A stretch of 64,000 nt of DNA from Streptomyces flavotricini (GCF_020639365.1 NZ_JAINUL010000001.1:4926028-4990027), one strand, 5' to 3'; counted from the first letter of the stretch, positions 24,513-33,378 are shown. Numbers and translations: made by a program. Notes: generated by a model from the letters alone, not told the origin.

Positions 24513-25196
24513 TCAGGGCATCCGGTACGGGCCGCCGATGCCCCAGGCCTGGTGCAGGACCGCCGCGAATTCCCCGGCCAGGCGGTGCTCGCCGGAGGCG
24601 TTGGGGTGGGTGCCGTCGTACGTGTCGTGCGCGATCTCGTACGAGGCCGGGCGCGCGGCCAGCAGGATCGGCGAGGCGTCGGTCGACAGGTCGGCCACGG
24701 CCTTCGCGAGGAGTTCGTTGAACCGGGCCACCTCGGCCGCGAACGGCGCGTCGGAGTCGGCCCGGACGTTCGGGATGACCGGGAGCAGGACCATCCGGAT
24801 GCCGGGCCGGGCGGCGCGGGCCTCCGCGATGAAGCGGCGGGCGTTGGCCGCGGTCTCCTCGGCGGCGGTGTAGAAGCCGAGGTCGATCAGGCCGAGGGAG
24901 ACGAGCAGGACGTCGGGCTCGCCGGAGCGGACGGCGGAGCCGATGAGGGGGGCCATGTGCTGCCAGCCCTCGCCCCAGCCGGCGAGGTGGCGGCGGGCGT
25001 GCTCCGGGAAGCCGGGGTCGGCGTAGGCGTGGCTGGTCGGCTCGTTGGCTCCGGTGTCGAAGAGCGCGGTGCGCGGGCCGACGATCTCGTGCGGGCCGCC
25101 GGGGACGGAACCGAGGTGCTGCCACATCCGGTAGCGCCAGGTGTAGTCGCCGGCGCGTCCGATGGTCATGGAATCACCGACGAACATGAAACGCAT
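24513..25196 (-). CDS. SGNH/GDSL-family hydrolase
   Basis: A 227-residue intracellular SGNH hydrolase. Block I is MFVGDSMTIG with nucleophile Ser about 9. The block II Gly region is around PHEIVGPRTALFD. Block III-like LLVSLGLIDLG has Leu-Ile where the usual GxND Asn would be, so the oxyanion Asn is not obvious. Block V DGTHPNASGEH (about 195-205) supplies Asp and His. It lacks a signal peptide. Possible substrates are carbohydrate or lipid esters. The ATG at 25196 lies 76 bases from the divergent gene at 25273; frames extending to 25616 overlap that gene and are rejected. Confidence 0.82.
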   Translation of the reverse strand: MRFMFVGDSMTIGRAGDYTWRYRMWQHLGSVPGGPHEIVGPRTALFDTGANEPTSHAYADPGFPEHARRHLAGWGEGWQHMAPLIGSAVRSGEPDVLLVSLGLIDLGFYTAAEETAANARRFIAEARAARPGIRMVLLPVIPNVRADSDAPFAAEVARFNELLAKAVADLSTDASPILLAARPASYEIAHDTYDGTHPNASGEHRLAGEFAAVLHQAWGIGGPYRMP

Positions 25197-25272
25197 CCGG
25201 TCATCATCGCGGATCACGCGCCGGGCGCCCCTGTGATGCCGGACACGCGGGGCGGGCTGGCACGCTTGGGGT

Positions 25273-26289
25273 ATGCGCCTGCTGCCGTTGACCGCCGTCA
25301 TTGCCCTTGTCGTGCTGCCCGGTTCGGCCGCCGCGGCCGCCGAGACCTCGGCCTCCGCCACCCCCGGTGCCTCCGGGTTCACGATCACCGATCCGCGGAT
25401 CAAGGAGTCGAGCGGGCTGGCGGCGAGCCGGATCCACCCGGGCGTGTACTGGACGCACAACGACAGCGACGACGGCCCGTACGTGTACGCGGTGGACTCG
25501 GCGACCGGCAGGACCGTGGCCCGGGTGACGCTGACCGGGATCGGGACCCCGCGCGACGTCGAGGCGATCTCGGTGGGCCCGGACGGGCAGCTGTACGTCG
25601 GCGACATCGGCGACAACCTGAACGGGACCTGGGACCACGTCTGGATCTACCGCTTCCCGGAGCCGAAGCAGCTGGCCGATGTCACGTTCAAGGCCGAGCA
25701 GTTCACGGTGAAGTACGCGGACGGGGCGCGCAACGCGGAGGCGCTGATGGTGCATCCGGTGACGGGCCGGGTCTACATCGCCAGCAAGAGCGAGGACAAG
25801 GGCGGGCTGTACGAGGGGCCGGAGAAGCTGTCGGCCGCGGGGACGAACGTGTTCCGGCGGGTCGCGGACCTGCCGTGGGTGACGGACGGGGCCTTCTCCC
25901 CGGACGGCGGCCGGCTCACGCTGCGCGGCTACTTCTTCGCGAAGACCTACCCCTGGAAGGACGGGAAGCCGCAGGGCGAGGGCGAGCGGGTGGACGCGCC
26001 GTGGCAGGGGCAGGCGGAGTCGGTGACGTACTCGGCGGACGGGTCGACGCTGCTGTTCGGGTCGGAAGGGGAGTCGAGCCGGGTGGTGGCGGTCCCGGTG
26101 AAGCCCGCGTCCGGCGGCTCCGCCACCCCCGCCCCGGCGAAGCCGGGCGGAGCGCCGGCCGCCGGGGCCCCCGGCCCCGCGGGCGAGCAGGGCGGGGGCG
26201 GCTTCACGAAGGGCGCGGCCGTGCTGGCCGTGGGCACTGCCCTGGTCCTCGGCGCCAAGCGGCTCTTGCGCCGGAAGCCGCGCGACTGA
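25273..26289 (+). CDS. Secreted beta-propeller protein with C-terminal membrane anchor
   Basis: A 338-residue exported protein. The signal peptide runs 1-24 (PLTAVIALVVLPGSAAAAAE). A propeller-like domain spans about 35-275, with repeated GTWDHVWIYRFPEP, HPVTGRVYIASKS, DLPWVTDGAFSPDGGRLTLR and VTYSADGSTLLFG blades. A Pro/Gly/Ala-rich linker follows, then a membrane helix (GAAVLAVGTALVLGA) and a KRLLRRKPRD tail. There is no LPxTG, so it is membrane-anchored. No catalytic motif is certain; it resembles uncharacterised Streptomyces WD40-like proteins. It is divergent from the SGNH gene; a shared hairpin with the MFS gene lies at its 3' end. Confidence 0.75.
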   Translation: MRLLPLTAVIALVVLPGSAAAAAETSASATPGASGFTITDPRIKESSGLAASRIHPGVYWTHNDSDDGPYVYAVDSATGRTVARVTLTGIGTPRDVEAISVGPDGQLYVGDIGDNLNGTWDHVWIYRFPEPKQLADVTFKAEQFTVKYADGARNAEALMVHPVTGRVYIASKSEDKGGLYEGPEKLSAAGTNVFRRVADLPWVTDGAFSPDGGRLTLRGYFFAKTYPWKDGKPQGEGERVDAPWQGQAESVTYSADGSTLLFGSEGESSRVVAVPVKPASGGSATPAPAKPGGAPAAGAPGPAGEQGGGGFTKGAAVLAVGTALVLGAKRLLRRKPRD

Positions 26290-26319
26290 CGCTCCCGCGC
26301 CGGCGGCGCGTCAGTCGCG
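26281..26319. terminator. Bidirectional hairpin including a stop codon
   Basis: CGCGACTGACGC (26281-26292) pairs perfectly with GCGTCAGTCGCG (26308-26319) around a 15-base loop. The left arm contains the TGA of the propeller gene. It serves both that gene and the convergent MFS gene. Confidence 0.75.
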
Positions 26320-26337
26320 GGGTTCTCGGCGGACGTA

Positions 26338-27711
26338 CTACGCCGCCGTGACCAGCTCGCGGGGGCGGGCCGACGGGACGAACGTGACTCCGTGGCGGCT
26401 CACGCTGAGGCGGAGGTTGCCGACCCGGGACAGGATCGCCGCGATCGCCGCGGCCGCGGCCAGGGAGACGAGGCCGCCCGCGGCCATGCCGATCCGGGCC
26501 CCGTACGTGTCCGTCACCCAGCCGACGACCGGCGCGCCGATCGGGGTGCCGCCGGTGAACACCATCATGTACAGCGCCATCACCCGGCCCCGCATCTCGG
26601 GGTCGGTGGCCATCTGGACGCTCGCGTTCGCGGTGACGTTGACCGTCAGCCCGAACATCCCGATCGGCACCAGCAGCGCCGCGAACAGCCAGAATCCGGG
26701 CGCGAAGGCCGTCACGACCTCCAGTGCGGAGAACAGGACCGCCGCCGCGACCAGCAGCCGCAGCCGCGAGTGCCCGCGCCGGGCCGCCAGCAGCGCACCC
26801 GCCAGGGAGCCCGCGGCGATCAGCGTGTTGAACAGTCCGTACGTGCCCGCGTCCCCGTGGAACACGTCGCTGACGAACGCCGACAGCCAGATCGGGAAGT
26901 TGAACCCGAAGGTGCCGATGAAGCCGACCAGCACGATCGGCCAGATCAGCTCGGGTCGGCCGGCGACGTACCGCAGGCCCTCCCGCAGCTGGCCCTTGGC
27001 GCGCGGCCGGGTCTCGACCGGGTGCAGTTCGCGCGTGCGCATCAGCAGCAGGCCGGCGACCGGTGCGGCGAAGGAGAGCCCGTTGAGCAGGAAGGCCCAG
27101 CCGACGCCGACGGCGGTGATCAGCACACCGGCGATCGCCGGGCCGACCAGCCGCGCGGACTGGAAGTTCGCCGAGTTCAGGCTGACGGCGTTGGCGAGCT
27201 GCTCCTTGCCGACCATCTCGGAGACGAAGGTCTGCCGCGCGGGGTTGTCCACGACGGTGATGAGGCCGAGCAGGAAGGCCGCGAGGTACACGTGCCAGAC
27301 CTGGACGTGTCCGGCGAGGGTGAGTGCGGCGAGCGCGACACCGGTCAGGCCCATCAGGGTCTGGGTGGCGATCAGCAGCGGCCGCTTGGGCAGCCGGTCC
27401 GCGAGTACGCCTCCGTAGAGGCCGAACACCATCATCGGCAGGAACTGCAGCGCGATCGTGATGCCGACCGCGGAGGCCGAGCCGGTCAGGGACAGGACCA
27501 GCCAGTCCTGGGCGATGCGCTGCATCCAGGTGCCGGTGTTGGAGACTGCCTGTCCCGTGGCGAAGAGCCGGTAGTTCCGGATCTTCAGAGAGCTGAACAT
27601 CGAGTTGTTCTTGCCCGTGGAGCGTGTGGAGCGTGTGGAGCGCGTCGGGCGCCCGGTGGTAGTGGTGGATGTATGGCCGGGTGCGGAGTCTGCTCCGTTT
27701 CCCGTACTCAA
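26338..27711 (-). CDS. MFS exporter (enterobactin exporter-like)
   Basis: A 457-residue MFS transporter of the MFS_3 (EntS-like) group. A Ser/Thr/Arg-rich head (TTTTGRPTRSTRSTRST) precedes SSLKIRNYRLFATGQAVSNT and 12 helices. Signature GGVLADRLPKRPLL sits between helices 2 and 3, and VDNPARQTFVSEMVG is characteristic. It likely exports a drug or metabolite. I take TTG 27711 as the start because GGAGG lies 8 bases upstream (27719-27723); the internal ATG at SMFSSLK is a possible alternative. It starts 25 bases after the marR stop, so MarR probably controls it as an operon. Confidence 0.88.
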   Translation of the reverse strand: MSTGNGADSAPGHTSTTTTGRPTRSTRSTRSTGKNNSMFSSLKIRNYRLFATGQAVSNTGTWMQRIAQDWLVLSLTGSASAVGITIALQFLPMMVFGLYGGVLADRLPKRPLLIATQTLMGLTGVALAALTLAGHVQVWHVYLAAFLLGLITVVDNPARQTFVSEMVGKEQLANAVSLNSANFQSARLVGPAIAGVLITAVGVGWAFLLNGLSFAAPVAGLLLMRTRELHPVETRPRAKGQLREGLRYVAGRPELIWPIVLVGFIGTFGFNFPIWLSAFVSDVFHGDAGTYGLFNTLIAAGSLAGALLAARRGHSRLRLLVAAAVLFSALEVVTAFAPGFWLFAALLVPIGMFGLTVNVTANASVQMATDPEMRGRVMALYMMVFTGGTPIGAPVVGWVTDTYGARIGMAAGGLVSLAAAAAIAAILSRVGNLRLSVSRHGVTFVPSARPRELVTAA

Positions 27712-27736
27712 AAGCGTCGCCTCCTGGCGTCGTTCC

Positions 27737-28174
27737 TCACAAGTGGGCGAGCTTCTCCAGGACGGGCGCGGCCTCGCGCAGCTTGGCCCATTCGTCCTCG
27801 GTGAGCTCGGCCGCGAGCCCGGCCAGGAAGGCGTTGCGCTTGCGACGGCTCTCTTCGAGCATCGCTTCGGCCTCCTCGGTCTGGGTGACCACCTTCTGGC
27901 GGCGGTCGTCCGGGTGCGGCTGCAGCCTGACCAGTCCCTTGGCCTCCAGCAGCGCGACGATGCGTGTCATCGACGGCGGCTGGACGTGTTCGCGCCGGGC
28001 CAGCTCACCGGGGGTGGCCTGGCCGCACCGGGCGAGGGTGCCGAGGACCGACATCTCGGTCGGGCTCAGCGATTCGTCGACGCGCTGGTGCTTGAGGCGC
28101 CGGCCCAGCCGCATGACGGCGGAGCGGAGGTCGTTCACGGCGGCAGCGTCGTCGCCATGGGTAAGGTCGAGCAT
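27737..28174 (-). CDS. MarR-family transcriptional regulator
   Basis: A 145-residue winged-helix regulator. The DNA-binding part is SPTEMSVLGTLARCGQATPG, ELARREHVQPPSMTRIVALL (recognition helix) and the wing LVRLQPHPDDRRQKVVT. Dimerisation helices lie at both ends. MarR proteins usually repress their own operon and a neighbouring exporter until a ligand binds; here the MFS exporter lies 25 bases downstream. The ATG at 28174 sits directly beside a perfect inverted repeat (28176-28207), the obvious autoregulatory operator. Confidence 0.92.
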   Translation of the reverse strand: MLDLTHGDDAAAVNDLRSAVMRLGRRLKHQRVDESLSPTEMSVLGTLARCGQATPGELARREHVQPPSMTRIVALLEAKGLVRLQPHPDDRRQKVVTQTEEAEAMLEESRRKRNAFLAGLAAELTEDEWAKLREAAPVLEKLAHL

Positions 28175-28175
28175 C

Positions 28176-28207
28176 TCTTTAGACTACCTCATTACTCTCT
28201 CTAAAGA
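28176..28207 (-). promoter_or_regulatory. Operator of the marR-MFS operon
   Basis: TCTTTAGA (28176-28183) and TCTAAAGA (28200-28207) are a perfect 8-base inverted repeat spaced 16 bases, in an AT-rich island touching the marR start codon. On the minus strand TAGTCT, read just before the ATG, could be the -10, so the message may be almost leaderless. Confidence 0.6.
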
Positions 28208-28292
28208 ACGCCATTGAAGCGTGTCACTCGTACGGGTGAGTCCGCAGCGGAAAGCGACACGCGTCCACGTCCTGTGCCCCGACCCTTTCGGC

Positions 28293-28475
28293 ATGGGGAC
28301 ACACGTGCTGAGCATGCGCATAGACGGGGAGCTGCTCGACCGCCTCCGGACTCATGCGGCGAAACGCGGAATGAGCGTCCAGGACTACGTGGTCCGGACG
28401 CTCATCCGCGATGACTTCGACGAGCGCTTCAAGGCGGCCGTCGACGAGACGGACAAGTTCTACGGGCTCACGTGA
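28293..28475 (+). CDS. Ribbon-helix-helix antitoxin-like protein
   Basis: A 60-residue RHH protein. The beta strand is HVLSMRIDGELLD, then helices RLRTHAAKRG and SVQDYVVRTLIRDDF, and a helical tail FKAAVDETDKFYGLT that could be the toxin-binding arm. ATG 28293 is chosen because the fold starts there; a frame to 28221 lacks conserved character. Such genes normally precede a PIN toxin on the same strand. Here the PIN gene is on the opposite strand and broken, so this may be a relic or an independent regulator. Confidence 0.7.
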   Translation: MGTHVLSMRIDGELLDRLRTHAAKRGMSVQDYVVRTLIRDDFDERFKAAVDETDKFYGLT

Positions 28476-28489
28476 GACGCCCGGCGGAC

Positions 28490-28835
28490 GGGGCTGCCGG
28501 GACCTCGCGGCCTGTCCGGTGACGGACGCGGTCATGTCGTAGTCGCGTCGTAGTGCAGGACCGTGCGTCCATGCCGCTCGGCGGTGGTGGCGATCAGCGC
28601 GTCCGCCATGGACAGGGCCCGGTGGTTGACGCGGAACGGGGCGAGGCGCTGGATCTCCTTGGCCCGGTCCCCGACCTCGTCCGTGCAGGGCAGGTGGTCG
28701 AAGCCCCTGAGCAGGTGGCTCAGCCGCTCGGCCTCCGCTGCGCTCCGAGCGCTGTGCAGAACCTCCATCTCGACCGCCGCGCTCACTGCGAGCGGCGCGC
28801 GCTGTGAGAGGTCGTCGAGAATCGGCTCCCTGTCC
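28490..28835 (-). pseudogene. Broken PIN-domain (VapC-like) toxin
   Basis: From about 28835 the minus strand reads REPILDDLSQRAPLAVSAAV, then EMEVLHSARSAAEAERLSHL, FDHLPCTDEV, NHRALSMADALIATTAERHG and TVLHYDA, matching the middle of VapC toxins. Two defects are visible. The N-terminal strand that carries the first catalytic Asp (family pattern xxDxSAL) is absent; the terminator of the next gene occupies that place. At about 28543-28544 one G is missing, so the frame stops at 28532; the neighbouring frame continues with DYDMTASVTGQ, the expected family ending. The remaining acidic residues cannot make an active site. It is tail-to-tail with the RHH gene. Confidence 0.8.
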
Positions 28836-28841
28836 CGGTGA

Positions 28842-28883
28842 CGCCGACGGCCCCGCCCTCCGTGGAGGGCGGGGCCGTCGGCG
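28842..28883 (-). terminator. Perfect 19-base hairpin after the NCS2 permease gene
   Basis: Arms 28842-28860 and 28865-28883 pair without mismatch around a CGTG loop. It lies 15 bases past the permease stop at 28898. Confidence 0.85.
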
Positions 28884-28897
28884 GCGGGAAGGGGGGC

Positions 28898-30352
28898 TTA
28901 CGTGAGGCCGAGGGCCGGCATCGCGTAGTAGAAGACGAACACCGCCGACACGGCGTACAGGGCCGCCGGGACCTCACGGCCCCGGCCGGTCGCCAGCCGC
29001 AGCACGCAGAAGCTGATGAAGCCGAAGCCGATGCCGTTGGTGATCGAGTACGTGAACGGCATCATCACCATGGCCAGGAAGGCCGGGACGGCGATGGTGA
29101 AGTCGCTCCAGTCGATGTCCCTGACCGAGCCCGCCAGGATCAGGAAGCCGACCGCCACGAGGGCGGGGGTGGCCGCCTGGGACGGGACCATGGTGGCGAG
29201 CGGGGTCAGGAACAGCGCCACGGTGAAGAGGCCGCCGGTCACGACGTTCGCGAGGCCCGTACGGGCGCCCTCGCCGACGCCGGCCGTGGACTCCACGAAG
29301 CAGGTGGTGGCCGAGGACGAGGTGGCGCCGCCGGAGGCGACGGCCAGGCCGTCGATGAGCAGCACCTTGTTGATGCCGGGGAAGTTTCCGTCCTTGTCGA
29401 TCAGCTTGGCCTCGTCGCCGACGCCGAGGATCGTGCCCATCGCGTCGAAGAAGCAGGACAGCAGCACGGTGAAGACGAAGAGGATGCCGGTCAGCAGGCC
29501 GACCTTGCCGAAGCCGCCGAACAGGCTGACCTGGCCGACGAGCCCGAAGTCGGGCGCGGCCACCGGATTGCCCGGCCACTCGGGGACGGTCAGGCCCCAG
29601 CCCGAGTCGGGCAGCCCGACGATCAGCTGGACGGCGACGGCGATGACGGTCATGACCACGATGGAGATCAGGATCGCGCCGGGCGTCTTGCGGATCAGCA
29701 GGGCGAGGGTCAGCAGGACGCCGACGATGAAGATCAGGACCGGCCAGCCGTGGAGGTGGCCGCCCGTGCCGAGGGTGAGCGGCACGGTGGTGTGAGCGGC
29801 GTCCGGGATACGGGTGACGAAGCCCGAGTCGACGAGGCCGATCAGCATGATGAACAGGCCGATGCCGATCGCGATGCCCTTGCGCAGGCCGAGCGGGACG
29901 GCGTTCATGACCCGCTCGCGCAGGCCGGTCGCGACCAGCAGCATCACGACGAAGCCGGCCAGGACCACCATGCCCATGGCGTCGGGCCAGCTCATGCGCG
30001 GGGCGAGCTGGAGGGCGACGACGGTGTTCACGCCGAGACCGGCGGCGAGCGCGATCGGGACGTTGCCGATGACGCCCATGAGGAGCGTGGTGAAGGCCGC
30101 CGTCAGGACGGTGGCGGTCACGAGCTGGCCGCTGTCGAGCTGGTGGCCGTACATGTCCTTCGCGCTGCCGAGGATGATCGGGTTCAGCACGATGATGTAG
30201 GCCATCGCGAAGAAGGTGGCGAAACCGCCGCGGACCTCGCGGGCCACGGTGGAGCCGCGCTCGGAGATCTTGAAGTGGCGGTCCAGGGCGGACCCGCCGC
30301 CGGGGGCGGGGTCCGGGAGGGTGGGCGCGGGGGCGGGAGCCGACGTGCTCAT
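28898..30352 (-). CDS. NCS2-family purine permease (AzgA-like)
   Basis: A 484-residue permease. Conserved blocks are LDRHFKISERGSTVAREVRG, FATFFAMAYIIVLNP, GVIGNVPIALAAGLGVN (substrate-site helix 3 region), FFDAMGTILGVGDEA and TSSSATTCFVESTAGV. These place it in the AzgA/PbuG branch that imports hypoxanthine, guanine or adenine. It has about 13 membrane segments. The ATG at 30352 has GAGGA 5 bases upstream; the frame beyond is not coding. It is divergent from the DUF2530 gene. A purine riboswitch was looked for in the 150-base leader and not recognised. Confidence 0.93.
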   Translation of the reverse strand: MSTSAPAPAPTLPDPAPGGGSALDRHFKISERGSTVAREVRGGFATFFAMAYIIVLNPIILGSAKDMYGHQLDSGQLVTATVLTAAFTTLLMGVIGNVPIALAAGLGVNTVVALQLAPRMSWPDAMGMVVLAGFVVMLLVATGLRERVMNAVPLGLRKGIAIGIGLFIMLIGLVDSGFVTRIPDAAHTTVPLTLGTGGHLHGWPVLIFIVGVLLTLALLIRKTPGAILISIVVMTVIAVAVQLIVGLPDSGWGLTVPEWPGNPVAAPDFGLVGQVSLFGGFGKVGLLTGILFVFTVLLSCFFDAMGTILGVGDEAKLIDKDGNFPGINKVLLIDGLAVASGGATSSSATTCFVESTAGVGEGARTGLANVVTGGLFTVALFLTPLATMVPSQAATPALVAVGFLILAGSVRDIDWSDFTIAVPAFLAMVMMPFTYSITNGIGFGFISFCVLRLATGRGREVPAALYAVSAVFVFYYAMPALGLT

Positions 30353-30502
30353 GCGGTCCTCTAGGTCTTCATTGCGGGGGGCATTGGGTGATTCGTACGA
30401 AGAAAATGGGCCATGCCCACACCGTTTCAGTATGAACACATGAACGAAAGCCCGTCCATCTCCGCGCGTAGACCCCGCGCGGGGCCACCTAGACTTGAGG
30501 CC

Positions 30503-30793
30503 ATGGCGAAATGGACAGCGAAGCACGAGGCGCCCGAGCCCCTTGAGGGCCCGATCGTCGCGACCGTCACCGGCGGCACGATCCTCTGGTTCGCGATGTT
30601 CCTCGTCCAGCTCCCCTTCTACGGCTGGTTCGCCGACCGGGACCTGCTGTGGTGGGTCTGGTGCTGCGCGGCCGGCGGGTTCCTCGGCCTGATCGGCGTC
30701 TGGTACGTCCGGGGCCGCGACGCCGCGCTCAAGCGGCACGCCGCAGAGGCGCAGGCCGCGCGCGGCGAGGAAAACGGCGGCGGCTCCGGCTGA
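30503..30793 (+). CDS. DUF2530 small membrane protein
   Basis: A 96-residue actinobacterial protein. The head MAKWTAKHEAPEPLEGP is followed by two membrane helices (ATVTGGTILWFAMFLVQLPF and LLWWVWCCAAGGFLGLIGVW) and a basic tail YVRGRDAALKRHAAE. It matches DUF2530, of unknown role. ATG 30503 is preferred to the upstream ATG 30413 because family members begin with the MAKW-like head. It lies divergent to the NCS2 permease and 117 bases before the P-type ATPase. Confidence 0.85.
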   Translation: MAKWTAKHEAPEPLEGPIVATVTGGTILWFAMFLVQLPFYGWFADRDLLWWVWCCAAGGFLGLIGVWYVRGRDAALKRHAAEAQAARGEENGGGSG

Positions 30794-30909
30794 CGGATCG
30801 GGCGGGCCGGGGGGCCAGGGGGACCAGGGGACGATTCGGGTCATCCCGAAGTCGGATCTTCGGACTTCTCGGGGGGTGAAGCGGTAGAACCCCCTTTACC
30901 GTCGAAAGC

Positions 30910-33378
30910 ATGACGCAGCGGGCAGAGATCGAACCAGGCGGTTCCGAGCCGGGCGGCGGCGGCCCCGGCGGCGCGACCATCGACGCGGGAGCCGAGCTGG
31001 ATCCGGTACACCCGGTCCGGCTGCCCGCCCCCCGGTTCAAGCCCGCGGGCCTGACCACCGCCGAAGTCGCCGAGCGCGTCGCCCGCGGGGCCGTCAACGA
31101 CGTGCCCGTACGCAGCAGCCGCTCCACCGCCGACATCGTCCGCGCCAACGTCTTCACCCGGTTCAACGCCATCATCGGCGTGCTCTGGGTGGTCATGCTC
31201 ATCGTCGCGCCGCTCCAGGACAGCCTCTTCGGCTACGTGATCATCGCGAACACCGGCATCGGCATCATCCAGGAGATGCGGGCCAAGAAGACCCTGGACA
31301 GCCTCGCCGTCATCGGCGAAGCCAAACCCAGCGTCCGCCGCGACGGCCGGACCGCCGAGATCTCCACCTCCGAGATCGTCCTCGACGACGTCATCGAGCT
31401 CGGCCCGGGCGACAAGGTCGTCGTCGACGGGTCCGTCGGCGAGGCCGAGGGCCTGGAGATCGACGAGTCCCTGCTCACCGGCGAGGCCGACCCCGTCCTG
31501 AAGAAGCCCGGCGACCCCGTCATGTCCGGGTCCTTCGTCGTCGCCGGCGGCGGCGCGTTCACCGCCACCAAGGTCGGCCGCGAGGCCTACGCCGCCCAGT
31601 TGGCCGAAGAGGCCACCCGCTTCACGCTCGTCCACTCCGAGCTGCGCTCCGGCATCTCCACCATCCTCAAGTACGTCACCTGGATGATGATCCCGACCTC
31701 GATCGGCCTGATCATCAGCCAGCTCGTCGTCAAGGACAACAACCTCAAGGACGCCATCGCCCGCACCGTCGGCGGCATCGTCCCGATGATCCCCGAGGGG
31801 CTCGTCCTGCTGACCTCCGTCGCCTTCGCGATCGGCGTCATCCGGCTCGGCCGCAAGCAGTGCCTGGTACAGGAACTGCCGGCCATCGAAGGCCTCGCCC
31901 GCGTCGACGTGGTCTGCCTCGACAAGACCGGCACCCTCACCGAAGGCGGCATGGACGTCACCGAGCTCCGCCCGCTCGGCGGCGCGGAGGCCGCGTACGT
32001 CAAGAAGGTGCTCGGCGCGCTCGGCGAATCCGACCCGCGTCCCAACGCCAGCCTCCAGGCGATCATCGACGCCTACCCGGACAGCGCCGAGTGGCGCTGC
32101 ACCGAGTCCCTGCCGTTCTCCTCCGCCCGCAAGTACAGCGGTGCCAGCTTCAGCGAGGGCGACGGCGAGAACAACACCTGGCTGCTCGGCGCCCCCGACG
32201 TGCTCCTCCCGGCCGGGGACCCGGCGCTCGACGAGATCAACGAGCTCAACGAGCAGGGCCTGCGCGTCCTGCTGCTCGCCCGGGCCGCCCGCGAGCTCGA
32301 CGACCCGGCCGTCGGAGCCGGCGCCAAGCCGACCGCCCTGATCGTCCTGGAACAGCGGCTGCGCCCGGACGCGGCCGACACCCTGCGCTACTTCGAGGAC
32401 CAGAACGTCCACGCGAAGGTCATCTCCGGCGACAACGCCGTCTCGGTGGGCGCGGTGGCCGGCAAGCTGGGCCTGCCGGGCGCCGAGAACACCGTCGACG
32501 CGCGCAAGATGCCGACCGATCAGGCCGACCTGGCCAAGGTCCTCGACGAGAACGCCGTCTTCGGCCGGGTCAGCCCGCAGCAGAAGCGGGACATGGTCGG
32601 CGCGCTGCAGTCCAAGGGCCACACGGTCGCGATGACGGGCGACGGCGTCAACGACGTCCTGGCCCTCAAGGACGCGGACATCGGCGTGAGCATGGGCTCG
32701 GGCTCCGAGGCCACGCGCGCGGTCGCCCAGATCGTCCTCCTGAACAACAGCTTCTCCACCCTCCCCTCGGTGGTCGCCGAGGGCCGCCGGGTCATCGGCA
32801 ACATCACCCGCGTCGCCACCCTCTTCCTCACGAAGACCGTCTACTCGGTGCTGCTGGCGATCCTGGTGGTCTGCTCCCAGGTCGAGTACCCCTTCCTGCC
32901 TCGCCACTTGACGCTGCTGTCCACCCTCACCATCGGCATTCCGGCGTTCTTCCTGGCCCTGGCGCCGAACAAGGAGCGCGCGCGGCCGCACTTCGTGAAA
33001 CGGGTGATGCGGTACGCGATCCCGGGCGGCGTGATCGCGGCGGTGGCCACCTTCGTCACGTACCTGCTCGCCCGCCACCACTACAGCGGCCCCGAAGCCC
33101 TCCAGGCCGAGACGAGCGCGGCGACGCTGACGCTGTTCCTGACCTCGATGTGGGTCCTGGTGATCATCGCCCGCCCGTACACGTGGTGGCGGGTGGCCCT
33201 GGTCGGCGCGATGGGCGGCGCCTTCCTGATCGTCCTGGTCGTCCCCTGGCTGCAGGACTTCTTCGAGCTGAAGCTGGTGGGCACCGAAATGCCCTGGACG
33301 GCGGTCGCCGTCGCGGTGGCGGCCTCGGCCCTGATCGAGTTCACCTTCCGCTGGGTCAACCGCAGGTTCCCCGGCTAG
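30910..33378 (+). CDS. P-type cation ATPase, CtpE-like
   Basis: An 822-residue P-type ATPase. The phosphorylation motif is DKTGTLTEGG with Asp338. The actuator loop reads SLLTGEAD with Thr190, i.e. TGEA where most pumps have TGES. The membrane helix 4 metal motif is MIPEGLVLLTS (PEGL at 295-298), typical of Ca-transporting and CtpE-type pumps. The hinge motif is TGDGVNDVLALK. About ten helices are present; the short soluble head is Gly/Pro-rich. Mycobacterial CtpE takes up calcium; the same role here is inference. It has no N-terminal heavy-metal domain. The start is ATG 30910; gene appears monocistronic. Confidence 0.9.
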   Translation: MTQRAEIEPGGSEPGGGGPGGATIDAGAELDPVHPVRLPAPRFKPAGLTTAEVAERVARGAVNDVPVRSSRSTADIVRANVFTRFNAIIGVLWVVMLIVAPLQDSLFGYVIIANTGIGIIQEMRAKKTLDSLAVIGEAKPSVRRDGRTAEISTSEIVLDDVIELGPGDKVVVDGSVGEAEGLEIDESLLTGEADPVLKKPGDPVMSGSFVVAGGGAFTATKVGREAYAAQLAEEATRFTLVHSELRSGISTILKYVTWMMIPTSIGLIISQLVVKDNNLKDAIARTVGGIVPMIPEGLVLLTSVAFAIGVIRLGRKQCLVQELPAIEGLARVDVVCLDKTGTLTEGGMDVTELRPLGGAEAAYVKKVLGALGESDPRPNASLQAIIDAYPDSAEWRCTESLPFSSARKYSGASFSEGDGENNTWLLGAPDVLLPAGDPALDEINELNEQGLRVLLLARAARELDDPAVGAGAKPTALIVLEQRLRPDAADTLRYFEDQNVHAKVISGDNAVSVGAVAGKLGLPGAENTVDARKMPTDQADLAKVLDENAVFGRVSPQQKRDMVGALQSKGHTVAMTGDGVNDVLALKDADIGVSMGSGSEATRAVAQIVLLNNSFSTLPSVVAEGRRVIGNITRVATLFLTKTVYSVLLAILVVCSQVEYPFLPRHLTLLSTLTIGIPAFFLALAPNKERARPHFVKRVMRYAIPGGVIAAVATFVTYLLARHHYSGPEALQAETSAATLTLFLTSMWVLVIIARPYTWWRVALVGAMGGAFLIVLVVPWLQDFFELKLVGTEMPWTAVAVAVAASALIEFTFRWVNRRFPG

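Noticed and set aside
30353..30502. Purine riboswitch for the NCS2 permease
   Set aside because: The leader is short and lacks the three-way purine aptamer core.
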